In this document: piece by piece, positions 35,476 to 46,475 of the stretch | Layout of the letters: each line of letters opens with the position of its first letter | Position numbering within the stretch: the stretch's first letter is position 1 | Origin: Hirudo medicinalis | Lineage: Eukaryota > Annelida > Clitellata > Hirudinida > Hirudinidae | Assembly: GCA_011800805.1 (NCBI GenBank) | Contig: MPNW01000104.1 | Span: forward strand, 14,159 to 60,633 | DNA: 46,475 nucleotides | Reading direction: 5' to 3' | The notes under the pieces: generated by a model | The model's database searches: none | What the model was told of the DNA's origin: nothing | The model's input: only the letters and a program-made list of their open reading frames with translations | Made by a program: the position numbers and the translations under genes

Positions 35476-36116
35476 GCTCATCCTCAACTCACTCTCCTTT
35501 CACTTCTCGAACCTTCCTCCCTCATTAACACCTCTGGAGAGAACACTCCCAAAGCGCAGTTGCGATAAACAAGGCCTGCATTGTGGAACTTTAATTGAAC
35601 ATAAGTTTTCCCCATTGTAGTCGGAGGCAGAAGCAATCAAGAGTTGAGAGCACACACACGAGCACATGCGAGCACACAATCAGGCAGTGCCACCTGCTGC
35701 CCACTTGATTTGTCTGCTCTGAGAGAGGCTTCAGGAACAAACGGTCAGGAGTGACGGATGACAGGAGCGTGACGATGCTAGGAACCGGTTTCGCTCGAAT
35801 GGTGTTTTTTGTCTTTTCTTAATTTGTCTTCCTTTTCTCTTATTGGTTTGAAAACGAGCGAATATTATGTTTATTATTCGAACACCAACTATGGACATAA
35901 ATTAAAACTGGCAGGGCGAAAGCCACGACACGAAAGTGAGAATGACAGCAGCCAGCAGCAGCTAAAAGAACGACTGACAAAAAGCCTCATAGTTGCAATG
36001 TACGTGGATCATAAGAATAATAACAAAGAAAAAAAAAAAAACATTGTATGTTTTCATCAGGAGGGAAACTTGCCGACTTACATGAAATGTTTTCTCAGGT
36101 GAGTAGCTCGAATGAT

Positions 36117-36163
36117 TGATTGAATGAATGAATGAATGAATGATTGATTGATTGATTGATTGT
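36117..36163. repeat. (TGAA)n/(TGAT)n repeat
   Basis: Short tandem tetranucleotides about 465 bases beyond the spectraplakin stop codon; they may lie in its 3' UTR. Confidence 0.85.
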
Positions 36164-36627
36164 CAAGAAAAATACTACTTTTGAGAAACCTATCGAGAGA
36201 CGCATGCGGACTCGTGTGATTTAAAAGATGCGGATCCAAAAAACAACGACGTGAAAAGAGATACCGAAAAACAAGACATGGTAGTGAAACTGAATTCATC
36301 TAAAAATAACTCAAACGGTTGTCAGTAAGTTTCCCGAAGAATAATATTTTCCATAGATTTCCAAATTGAGTGAATTTATCATTAATTAAATAAAAATTAA
36401 AGTCGGAACAATCTACGACAGAATGTCAAGCGATGCTACGAGCAAAGCCAAGCCCGGAGTGTGAGATTGACAAAATCTATGAATAATGTGGAGACATTTG
36501 GAACAACATTGCAAGGGAGGTGAACGAACGAACGCGACAGAATGTGATTATGGAAAATGTGTTTTCACATGTCATCCACCGATAAATCGTTTGAAGAGAT
36601 GTAAAGCGCTGACTGAGAATGAATGAA

Positions 36628-37782
36628 TTACAAGTCCCCGTCTCCTCCCGACGGGGCCTCTTTTCCGTTGGAATCTTTCGAAAACTCCGGTAGCCTGATT
36701 TCAGGGGCCAGGTCAATGGATGACCCAGTTTTGGTGACTAAATTCTTCTTGGAAGATGCGGCCGCTTTGAGATCGCGCGCGGATCCGGTCTTGAGGTCGT
36801 GAGAAGAATCGGCATTCCCGACGAGGTCGCGAGTCGATCCCAGGACTCCGACGTCGCTGACGGTTTCGTTGGAAAGCGACGGAGTGGTCGGTAGGGTCCT
36901 GCTTATTCTGGAACTCGTTTGACTCCAGTCGAGCGAAGAGGAGGAGAAAAGCTTTCTTCCCTCTTCCATCTCTCCATTGTCCATTCCATTTTGAAGGAAC
37001 AGATCGCTCCCATCCAAATCCGTGCCGGGAGTGAGGTTCAAGCAGTTGTTGTTGTTGTTGGAGTTACATCCGCCACCGTCTCCGTCGGAATGAATCTTCG
37101 ACCTCGGCTTGCTCGACTTTCTGGAACCGAAAGCAGCTCTGATGGCCGGAGATGCCAAGACTTCCTTCTTATATTTCGGATGGTGAGGTCTTTTGGGAGG
37201 GGTGGAATCTTCTAGATGTCTGCCTTGAATGGTGAGAGAATTCCTCTTGACCTTGCCCCTCTGAGCAGAAGGAGTATGATGAATCGTGTCGGCAGCATCG
37301 TAATCGATGGAAACATTCGATCTGCTCGAAGCTCTGCTCCCCATTCTGCTATTGGCTGCACTGCTGCCTATAATTAAAAGCAAAGTGAGAATTCGAACGG
37401 TCAAAAGTCACTTTGCTTTGTAACACACATGGGGTTCTGGCAGGTTCTTTCATCTTTGGCCTCTTCTGCGATTGGCTGGTTTCTTGTCTGGCATAGTCGG
37501 GGTGTGGGGAACATCGACTAGATTTCATGGGAATCCTTGAGGACTGAGTTAAGATTAAAAAGTTAAAGGTTAAAACTACTGTCAACATGTTCGTGATTAA
37601 GCATGAAGTACGACTCACCCTGCCAACACTTTGAGGGGGAGGTGTAGCCCTTTGGTTCAGGGGCTGTGACACATCCCCCAGGCTCCTGCTCGGAGTTTTG
37701 GGCTTAAAATTGGCATAAGCATGACTCGCTCCAATTGGCACCAGAAAGGGCTCACGAAGGTCGATGTTGGTTCTTCCTTTAG
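36628..37782 (-). other. Ser/Arg/Pro-rich C-terminal tail of the spectraplakin
   Basis: Three exons (37782-37620, 37535-37429, 37367-36628). They start [15 protein letters not shown] and contain [12 protein letters not shown], like the GSRAGSRASSRRGS region of MACF1. After splicing the residues before IPMK read GRIP, so the EB1-binding SxIP motif is imperfect. The last exon holds a five-copy GSxxDL-like motif at 36709-36840. The tail ends GGDGDL. Confidence 0.85.
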
Positions 37783-40700
37783 CTGGAATTCACACATTAT
37801 TTATTAGTAATTTACCTATAAGTAATTTTGTTAGGAATTATTCAACATCCAGAAATTAAATCTCAAATGGAAATTGAAAATAGAAAGTCAAAGAATACAA
37901 TCAAAAACAAAGCACCCATCCAAACAAAGTAGAGTATACAATGCAAAGCTTATGAAACGAAACAGAATCACAAAATTCCTTTAACATTCTCAAGAACTAA
38001 ATTTGCAAACAAACAAACATAGAAACTCAGAAAAAACGAGATTGGGCAAATAAAGAAAAGTACGGAAACATTTTGCACAAACCAAAACTCGTGAGGATCG
38101 ACCTGGTCCTGAGGAAAGCATGAGACAAACATACCAACACAAACACAAGAACACAAACACAAACACACTAACACATACACATACATATACAGAAAGGACA
38201 CCAAAGAATGAAACGAAGAGCAACACCGCTCGGAAGGAAGACCTACACAGACACGAGTAAAATAGCCTCCTCTGAGAGTAGCTCGATCTGGGCGGCCAGA
38301 GTGACACTGGAGCAGTGACGAGAATCAGGGAAGGAATTAACATTAAGTTAAATTAAAACCAAGGAATCCAAACATTAGTCAGCTTACTCGAGTCGCCCGT
38401 CACCGTTAGCACATAAACTTTTCAACTTGGAAGATTTTATCGAATAAATAAAAAAATTAATGAACCACGGGAAACCCGATCGCTCGACCCCCATCGACCG
38501 GGGTTAAAATGCAAGCCATCTAAACACCTCAGCTGCCGAAACAAAGCAGACGACACAGAACAGAGACTAACGTTCTTCGCCGTCGTCGTCATTAAGCTCG
38601 TCGTCCGTATGACAAGACGAGCAACAATGCAGACCTAAATTCATTCGGTTTATCACTTTAAGATAAATAATCCTCCTCAATAAATGAATATAAATAATTT
38701 TCAATTTGAAATATTAACTCGACTGGTGAAAAGGAGTAAATTAATGAAATCACCTCTGCAGGGGTCGTTCTTCACCAGGAATTCATCAAGGGCGACCCAC
38801 CCGCCACCGACCCTCACCATCACCGTGCTCCTCAAAATCCTGACCAAGCGAAGTTTCTGGGATTCGCCGAACTGAAAAGCAAAGCCATCCGTCAATACGA
38901 GAAATTTGTCGACAGTTCCTGTTGACATCGACTTTGTCGAGTACAGACCCTGTATCTGTCGTTTCCGACTTTGTCGACGCTGAACTGTTTCGAGCAGCTG
39001 CACTTCTTCGCCTGTCGATCGACCTCGTCCCTGATCTTCTGACCCATTCCGTGCCCGTCGAACCTTCCTCTCTGAAAAAAGAGCAACCTTTGAATCCAAG
39101 GTCGAATCAAGAAACAAAACCCGACTTGATTTGATTTAACGACCTTGTCTGGCCACCGAAGTGCAGCCACGAATTCTCTGTAATCGATGAAACCGTCCTG
39201 GTTGAAGTCGAACTTGTCTGCCACTGCTTCCATTTCAAGGGGAGTTGTTCTGAATCCTGGAAAGGGAGTAGAATGATGGTGGTGATGGTGGTGGAATGGT
39301 GCCAAGGAATGCCATTGGTTAAAGGAACTCTCGCGAGAAGCTAGGATTTGAATTCATAGCTGAGCCGCACCAAAGCGAAAGATTAACACAGCCTCAGCCA
39401 CAGACGCCTTATGCATGCCATATACACGACAAAATAAGCAATTATATTAAACACAATCGTTATTTTAAAATATTTCAGCAATTTACGAAAAAAATATAAA
39501 AAGTTATCAATGCCTAACAAAGCAAACTATTCAACACTCACCGGACTTGAGAATCCCTTCGATGAACTCCTTGCGGGTGACTTTCCCATCCCTGTCCTTG
39601 TCCTGCCTGTAGAAGAAGTCCATGGTCCTGGTTTTGTTCTGCCTCATCCAGGTGATGTACTGGAGACGCCAAACGTCAAAGTCAAAGTTCTTGAGTCGGT
39701 CCTCCTTTTCATGGAATTAACAACATTGGTTTTAATAGATAATAGTTATAGTTAATGTCATAATTACTTATCACAATTAGTTATAATAATTAGTTATAAT
39801 AATTAGTTATAATAAATAACATCCAATTCAATATTCTTTAATCATCCAATTTATTACATGCACCAAAGGGAACTCAAAGTCATCCAGATACAAGAACCTC
39901 CTGACCATTTATGTGGCACCACGTGCAAGGGCTCGCCCTGGCAGTGCCAGCTGGATTGCAAACGCAATGCACAAAGACTGTTCATTCACCAGAGCACTCA
40001 CTTCTTCGAGTCTGTCGATCAACTCCTGAAGTTTCTTGTGCCTGTCCATGGACATGATCCAAACATGCCTCCATCTGTTGAAGAGGGCAGCTGCTCTTGG
40101 GTCCTTGAAGGTTGGTTCTGATGGCGGGGGAGGCGGAACAGTTTTCCTTCTGCAAAGAACATTTATAGGTTAATAGATTAATATCGTTAAGTTAATATTG
40201 TCATATTGGTTTATAGTACCACCGGAAAAAACTCGAAGGAAAAACAACTGACTTTTTCATAGAAGCAGTTCTCCAAGACATGTTAGACAGAGGCCTCTGG
40301 ACGTCCCAAGCTTGTCTTCTGACACTGGAGGCAAACTTCTCAATCTCCGACTGCCTGCTCAGAAGGTCGGACTCGAATATCTGATGGGAGGTTAATCGAC
40401 GTTAACAAATTTTAACTACAACAAAATAACAACAATTTCAATAATACAATAATAACGAAATACAAAAACAAACAGCATGATCCTGTTTGAGCTGCTCCAG
40501 AATAGGGATATTCTCCGGCAATGCCTGAGCTTCTTTTCCGGCGAGATGTTGCTCCATGTCCCCGAGCCAGGTGCTCAGCTCCTCCATGGCCATCGCATTC
40601 GACCTTGACTTCTCGACCCCGCTCTTGAGCCTTCGACCTCTCAACTCACTGGCGGACATGACGTCTTCGAGCTACAGCGGACGGTGTTCAGCCAATGCCG

Positions 40701-40977
40701 CAGAGTTGGAACGGCGTCATGGTGGGCCATGTGCATCAGATGGGTTCCCAAGGCAACGCAATCTTCTGCACGACCTTTCCATTCCTCGAGGTCACCTTCG
40801 AATCTCTACGGGAGATAAGGACAATGGTGGTTTAATTGATGGTTATAATCTAAGAATGAGTTGTGAAGTGCGTATTTGTGAAGTTCGTTCATTTACAGCT
40901 TCTCAGTGAGTGTATTAGCAGGAGGTTTCTGTCTCTAAATTAGATTCATTTCAATGATGGTTATAATAATAATAATA

Positions 40978-41014
<37 letters not shown>

Positions 41015-44000
41015 CAACAATAACAGCAACAACAATATTAACATTAATATTAACAACAATAATTAAAACTATTGAAATAATTGTCTCAGCTTAAAAGTCA
41101 AAACACTAGACGCTGTACTTTGTAAGCCTGCATTAGAAGCAAGAGTGCTAACTTGATGATCTGCCAGTAACTGGTCCAACTGCTCCTCTGTGTCGACATT
41201 CAAAGGTTGGTATTTGAGTTGCCTCTCCGCTTCAGACAGCCAATCGAGTAGCTGACGAGCTCTGTTGTGAAATTCTTCGGCCTGACGATCGTTCGAAAGT
41301 GGTGAACTCAATATGATTGTAATTAGTTAATTAATTGATTAGTTAATTAGTTAATTAATTGCATCGACATATTTTTGCATGGTTTGAATAATACTGTGGC
41401 TTTAAAACTGTAGATGTTTTCAGATTAATGTAATAAATGGAATAATTTAAAAAATGAATTGTTAAAATAAATTTTGAAACACACAATCTTAACCAAGCTC
41501 GACTCGAAAGATCCGAGCATCAAAATCACCTTTTCGAGTGCAGCTTTCAACTTCTCTTGCCTGCAAACTGAGAGATGGCAGACCCTGTCCCACTTGGCGG
41601 TCATGTCGATGAGTTTGGATTGAATCGAGGAATCGTCTGATGATGTCATCAGCAACTTCTTGGCCGATTCGTGTACGGCAGCCACAGACGAAGTCTTCTT
41701 CAGCAGCTCTTTCTGGAAGATCTACGAGAGGAGAAACACAAGAAATACTTTAACAACAACTTTAACAACAACAACAACAACAACAACAATAACAACAACA
41801 ACAATGGACATTATAAAGTCTGCATGTTTAATAAGATGCAGCATTGTGGATATTTTCTGGACCCTTAATCCTAAGATAGAATTGACAAAATTTCTTGCTT
41901 GAGCAACAAACTTTAATGAAGAAAATCAAGACACTTAATAGAAGGTCATTCGACGCTCACCTTGTGATGCTCGACAAGCATGTTGACGGTGTCGACGTCG
42001 CCGTGAACTGGGAGGTTCTCGTTCAGGTTTGGTTCCACCTTGTACAACCAGTCCAGGAGCACTTGCAGCGCATCCTTGAACCTGCCAGCCTTCAAGAGGC
42101 CGTCCTCTAAATGTTTCTGTCTGAAAGCCAATTGAAAATGCCATGCAAATGCAGCCGACTTGATATTGTAGTTGTTTGTGTACGAATTGTAAAAAGGCAA
42201 GAGGCAGTAATTGCGTAAAGAACGACGTACGGAAGATAGAAACAATTCTGCATCACATCAAGGAAGGTGCATGATGTGTATAACTGTTATTAACTATATT
42301 TAAATATTCACCCAATTTTTGTTATTGTTGGCTCAAAAGACGAAGCCAAGAAATCCTTCGAAATGAAACCAAATCACTCCCACCTGTCCACGGCCTTTCC
42401 GCAAACACTCAGCCAAAGTCCCTTCAGTTTCAGCATCTTGTCGTGGAGCTTGGAAGCACCGTGCGCGTCAGCAGCCGAATTGGCTCTGTCCTTCAACGTC
42501 CTTCCCATGCGCATCACCGAGTCCAGGGTCGGCTGCTTCGAGCCGAGAGTCCTCTGGAGCTCCTTGTGCTTGTCCATCTCTGATTTCAATTGGTCAATTT
42601 CGCAAGAGACTTCATCTAAGTCCATTTTGGCATCGAGCTCCGTCAACCAGTCGTAGAGGCTCTGAAAAGTTGTTGGCGAAGGCTCGTAAGATGGAGGCAT
42701 AACAGCATTGTGTTCTCAGCAATTGTTTGGAATTCGAACTCAAAACACGAGGTCGACGAACCTTCCACACGTCAGAGAACAACTTGGCTTCCTTATGTCC
42801 GTTGTCCAACTGTCTCGTCCTTTCGGCAGATCTGAATGTCATTAGAAGCAATTTTTGAGACATTCAATCACATTTCAAAATCAAATTCAATGGAGCATTC
42901 CCCTACTTTGAAAGTAATTTCTCCCATCGCTTGCTCTGACTGGCCGTCAGATTCTTGACGAGGGCGTGGTCCTGACGGGTGCCTGGAAACTTGAGATTCG
43001 ATTGGGTAGTCTCCAAGTCATGAATAATGTGTCTATGAGAGTTTATTTCCTGCTGAAGCTTCTGCAATCCCAATAACAAGAAACAACTTCAAAGACGGCC
43101 GTCACAAAAGACAAATGACGCCACTATTGCACACGTCTTATCCTTCGACTTAAAATCATAACAGCCCAATGTCACAGACCTTATGCTGCTCCATTTGTTC
43201 CATCAATGTTTCCAGGTCTCTACTGATTGGTTGCAGGTTGGAAAAGGTTCTCTCCATGTCCGACAGCCAAGACATTGCAGAGTTCAGAAGGTCATGATAA
43301 TTGTTGACCTGGCAAATTATGCAACAACATGGAAACAAATGGAAATATCATAACAAGAGGTCAGGGGTCACGAACCTGAATGCCAGCCTCATGCAATCTG
43401 TTCCTTCTCTCGTTCGTCTTTCCCTCCAAAGCATCAAATCTCTTGGAGAGGTCATCCAGTGTGGACCTCAACTTTCTGCCAAAGGTTGATGGACACTGCT
43501 GGCAGATCAAAGCTCCTGTGGAAAGCACGCTCTTCAGAAGTTCTCCCATTGAAGCAACTTCTTTGGCAAAATCCTGCAGCGATTTAAAAAAATTGGTATA
43601 AAATCTTCACTCATAATATGTCATTCTCTTATCCATCCATACTCATCATGTTGTAATATTGCTTGGGCGTCCAAACAACCATCTCGTTTAAAAGGGATGA
43701 ACAAAAATCAAAGCTGATAAAAAACTATTTTGCTCTCAATTAATCTTAACATTCATAATTTCTAAGAACCTCAAGATGTTCCTCCTGGTTTTTCAAGGAC
43801 TGAGGCAGAAGGCCAATGAACTGTGCACCGCCAATCCTCGTCTCCAGTTTTGAAAGGCCAGACTGAAGGCCTTCCAGTTTCTGATAGAACGTCTTCACCT
43901 GGAAAAGTTATTTAATGAGGTCTCATAACCAGAGTGTTCGTTACAAAAAAAAAAATTAATCATCGTCCATTTCATCTCTGTGATTAACGATCAAGTCGAA

Positions 44001-46475
44001 GGCTGAAGGTATACCGTACCTCTTCCAATGCCTGCTCGGTCCTGTCGAGCCTGTCTCTGGCTCTCCTGTCGAGTTCCAGGAACCTTCTTTCGAGATCGTT
44101 GACTTGATCCTCGATCGATCCTGCTGCCTCTTCGAAACTCCTCTCGGACATTTTTTCTTTCACGGCATCCAAGTGCTCCTGATGCGACTTGATTTCCCTC
44201 AGGAGATTCTGAGTTTGAATCGACGATGATTTTAATATGCGTGGCAATGATTATTATTTGTTATTATTGGCTGTTATTGTTATTGGCTGTTATTGTCGTT
44301 ATTGATTTCAGATCAGTCGATGATAATTTCTCATGAGGAAATGTAAGATCACAACATCTCACATTACTTAAAAGTAACGTCGACAGATCCAAAGAGATAA
44401 AAATTAAATTCATTAAGAATGTTCTTGAAATAAAACAAGACAAATCTTCAAATAATGTTAAATCCTGGAAAAATGCCGACCTTCATCACGGCAATATCGG
44501 CCTCGATGACCTTCACAGGTTCATAGCTCGCGAGAGGTCGTTCTAACAGGGCGAGAGATCTTTCGAGCCAGGACTTGAGGTCATCCAAGGAGTTCTGAAC
44601 TTCTCCCAGGTTCAAAAGGGCCCTGTTTAATTCCCCCTAAAAAAAAAACTCGACTTTTAGCATGTAATGGTCGCAATCTTATTACCCTAAGATTTAACAA
44701 ATTCAAACAGAGATTCTGATTTAAAATACATACCTTTCTGTCAGAGGCAACCTCGAGAATTCTTATCCATCTTCTGTTGGCGTCGGTCATGGGTTCTGTG
44801 ACGGATTCGATGCAATCTTCTGGTGACGATGCAGATGACACGAGGAGACCAGAAAGGTCGTTCAAGTGTGAAATCACTTGATGCTTTGGCTGTATTTCCT
44901 CGTCCAGATTCTGATGGAAAAATAAGGAAATAAACGTTAGCCTTCCATAATTTTCTGCAAAAACGGCAAAAGAAAATGCTAAATATAGCATCTCTCAATG
45001 TCATCACCTTGATGATGTCAATCTGCCACTTAATTGTCAGTGAGTCACTCGGTGTTGGTCCAAGGTCAATGAAAACATTCTCTATCTTCTGCAGCCAGAT
45101 CAAAAATTTCTGAAAAATAACACAAAATAAAGTAACAATAGTAATAATGTGTCAAAATAAATATGAAAATAAATTTGAAAACTTGAAAAAAAAACAAAAA
45201 AAACAACAACAGCAGCAACATTTTACCACTCGGAAATACAATCAGTCTTCAAGAAATACACAAGGAGAAGAAGTCAAATGCGTACCTGCATTTCGTCGTG
45301 GAACTTTGTTGCTCGATCCATGCTGACGTCCAATAGCTGGGACTTCTCGCTCATGGCATGGTGCAAGCCACTGAGTTGGCTTTCCAATCTTTTAATCGAA
45401 TCCTCCAACTCCGGCCTCGGAAGACCGATCCTCTCCTGGAGAGTGGCAGACTGATCCTTCAGTAGCTCCAGTTCGGAAGAGAGCGACTCTAACTCCAGCT
45501 CATTGTCTCTGTGGGCGGAAATTTTTCCGGCTATCACCAGCGGATCGACCGATCCTTGAGCTTCGGCTTTTGTGGCCTCCTTTTCGTCGGCTAGCATGAG
45601 TTCTTGAAGAGCACAGCTGACAACCATGTGTTTGTTCCAGAAAGCACGAGACAGTTCGAGCAGAGGAGACAGGATGGCTCTCCTTTGGCTCAAGTCTGCC
45701 GAAGCTTCTTCTAATATGTGGTTGATGGATTCCACGTGGCTAAACAGCTCTGAGAAATTATATTGCATTTATGTTTGGGATTAAAGACACGAAAGCACTG
45801 AAACGTTTGTAATCCAAAACTCACCCATATTTTCCGGAGTCATGCTCAATCCTGTGAGTTGGAATTCCCTCTCCAAATTACCCAGGGACGTCTTCAGGGC
45901 CTTGATCTCCTCGGCCAATGAGAAACACTCGCTCTTCTGCTCGACGATATTTTCCGGGTAGACGGATACCGGCTCCAATTGTCCGAACTGCTCTTGGAAG
46001 TGGAGAACGTCCTTTTCCAATCTCCTCAACTTGTCCTCAAACTGGAAATGATTTCAAGTCATGCTTATGTCAATTAAAAAGGATTTACTTCCTCGTTAGA
46101 GCCCCACTTAACAAAACAGTTTCTGCCCATGAACTTCAGCAAGCATCATGTGATGGTCATCACCTCTCATCAACATTATTCATACTTCGAATGAGATCAT
46201 TCCAACTTGTTACTTCGATTGTTATTAACATTATTTTCACTATTTTTGTTTTAAATTGAGTACCTTAATAATGATGATGATGATGACGAAATTATCACTA
46301 CCTCATATTTAGCTTCCAATTTGTCATCGAGCTTCTTGAAAAGGACATCAAGGTCAGAGGACAACTTGACGAAGTGGTTCTTGTCGTCACTGACAACCTC
46401 CTCCAGCTTTTCAGCCTGCTCGGCGGGCACGACCCTCTTCAGCTCGGTTATGGTCCTCGTCAGCCTATCGAACGC
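36628..46475 (-). CDS. Spectraplakin (MACF1/dystonin/Shot), 3' part of gene
   Basis: Giant actin-microtubule cross-linker; the actin-binding and plakin parts lie beyond the right edge. Twenty-six exons: 46475-46302 (partial), 46041-45825, 45749-45286, 45109-45008, 44910-44734, 44636-44481, 44208-44020, 43898-43770, 43573-43376, 43308-43180, 43061-42907, 42831-42762, 42661-42384, 42120-41961, 41721-41530, 41281-41153, 40805-40474, 40380-40253, 40149-40002, 39704-39542, 39256-39144, 39071-38949, 38871-38754, 37782-37620, 37535-37429, 37367-36628. They encode about 1684 residues: spectrin repeats, two EF-hands, a GAR domain and a Ser/Arg-rich tail. Exon 40805-40474 is one base short near 40672: RHWLNTVRC and [12 protein letters not shown] are in different frames, and one added base restores both alignment and total phase. 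A 970-base intron precedes the tail exons, where alternative exons are known in relatives. Confidence 0.95.
37783..38753. other. Long spectraplakin intron upstream of the tail exons
   Basis: Contains a CA/AAC-rich low-complexity stretch at about 38128-38190 and otherwise AT-rich sequence. A GC-richer patch at 38560-38630 contains CGTCGTCGTC and could hide a small alternative exon, but I cannot support a reading frame for it. Confidence 0.55.
38754..39071 (-). other. GAR (Gas2-related) microtubule-binding domain
   Basis: Exons 39071-38949 and 38871-38754 encode [25 protein letters not shown], then [39 protein letters not shown]. The Cys pair and the GGGW..LDEFL signature are intact. The exon ends in phase 1 and joins [11 protein letters not shown] in the next exon, as in vertebrate relatives. 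Confidence 0.95.
39144..39704 (-). other. EF-hand pair of the spectraplakin
   Basis: Exon 39704-39542 gives the first EF loop, [12 protein letters not shown], after [15 protein letters not shown]. Exon 39256-39144 gives the second, [12 protein letters not shown], followed by [10 protein letters not shown]. Both 12-residue loops keep Asp at 1, acidic or Asn at 3, Gly at 6 and Glu at 12, so both should bind Ca2+. Confidence 0.95.
40965..41035. repeat. (AAT)n/(AAC)n microsatellite in spectraplakin intron
   Basis: About twenty AAT triplets followed by AAC triplets between exons 41281-41153 and 40805-40474. Confidence 0.92.
41748..41806. repeat. (AAC)n microsatellite in spectraplakin intron
   Basis: AAC triplets, including ACTTTAACAAC variants at the left end, between exons 42120-41961 and 41721-41530. 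Thr- or Asn-rich open frames here are not coding. Confidence 0.92.

Larger units (their letters stand above)
34617..36627. other. Intergenic region between FREM1-like and spectraplakin genes
   Basis: It should hold the FREM1-like promoter and 5' UTR, and the spectraplakin 3' UTR near its right end. Contents seen: a possible MITE fragment at 35340-35475, a CA-rich stretch around 35650, an A-run near 36030 and TGAA/TGAT repeats at 36117-36163. No exon is supported. Confidence 0.6.
40474..46475 (-). other. Spectrin-repeat rod of the spectraplakin
   Basis: Helical repeats with the usual Trp and heptad pattern follow one another. Examples from the C-terminal end: [53 protein letters not shown] and [19 protein letters not shown]. 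The last four or five repeats align residue for residue with the end of the vertebrate MACF1/dystonin rod, including LYKVEP and PVHGD. Nearly every exon begins and ends in phase 0 or 2, and exon edges often fall inside repeats. Confidence 0.92.

Overview
The window is nuclear DNA from an animal. It is AT-rich, full of simple repeats, and its genes are split into many short exons by GT-AG introns. Every gene belongs to a metazoan family: Shaker-type K+ channel, ABCG2-type transporter, RIB43A/RIBC2, IFT88, SLC35D nucleotide-sugar transporter, FREM1-like matrix protein and spectraplakin. The compact genes and divergence from vertebrates suggest an invertebrate, perhaps a spiralian such as an annelid or leech. 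That placement is inference only. All exon joins were worked out by eye from homology, GT/AG sites and codon phase. Four gene models (Kv1, RIBC2, IFT88, SLC35D) close with a total length divisible by three. The other three (ABCG2-like, FREM1-like, spectraplakin) each miss by exactly one base, at one identifiable exonic spot.

Layout, left to right. 1-2280: no supported gene, CAT and TGAG repeats. 2281-4835 (+): Shaker/Kv1 channel, with a small hAT-like MITE in intron 2. 5685-11586 (+): ABCG2-like half transporter, 17 exons. 12175-13871 (-): RIBC2, an axonemal doublet protein. 13872-14218: short divergent promoter with a near-perfect RFX X-box. 14219-19465 (+): IFT88, 21 exons. 19854-23302 (-): SLC35D-type transporter, 11 exons. 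24142-34616 (-): FREM1-like secreted protein with signal peptide, 12 CSPG repeats, one Calx-beta domain and one C-type lectin domain. 36628-46475 (-): 3' part of a spectraplakin gene (spectrin repeats, two EF-hands, GAR domain, Ser-rich tail), running off the right edge.

Functional links. RIBC2 and IFT88 are both cilium genes arranged head to head, 347 bases apart. The X-box between them suggests joint control by RFX. The remaining genes have no obvious shared pathway. SLC35D (Golgi/ER UDP-sugar import) and FREM1-like (a probably glycosylated matrix protein) could be linked only loosely.

The most unusual features are the Asp-rich tracts inside the FREM1-like CSPG repeats, encoded by expanded GAT/GAC triplets; the X-box promoter; a Kv1 channel lacking the first S4 arginine and the C-terminal tail; a tandem linear motif in the spectraplakin tail; and the intact 8-bp target-site duplication around the MITE. 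I saw no clearly new biological system.
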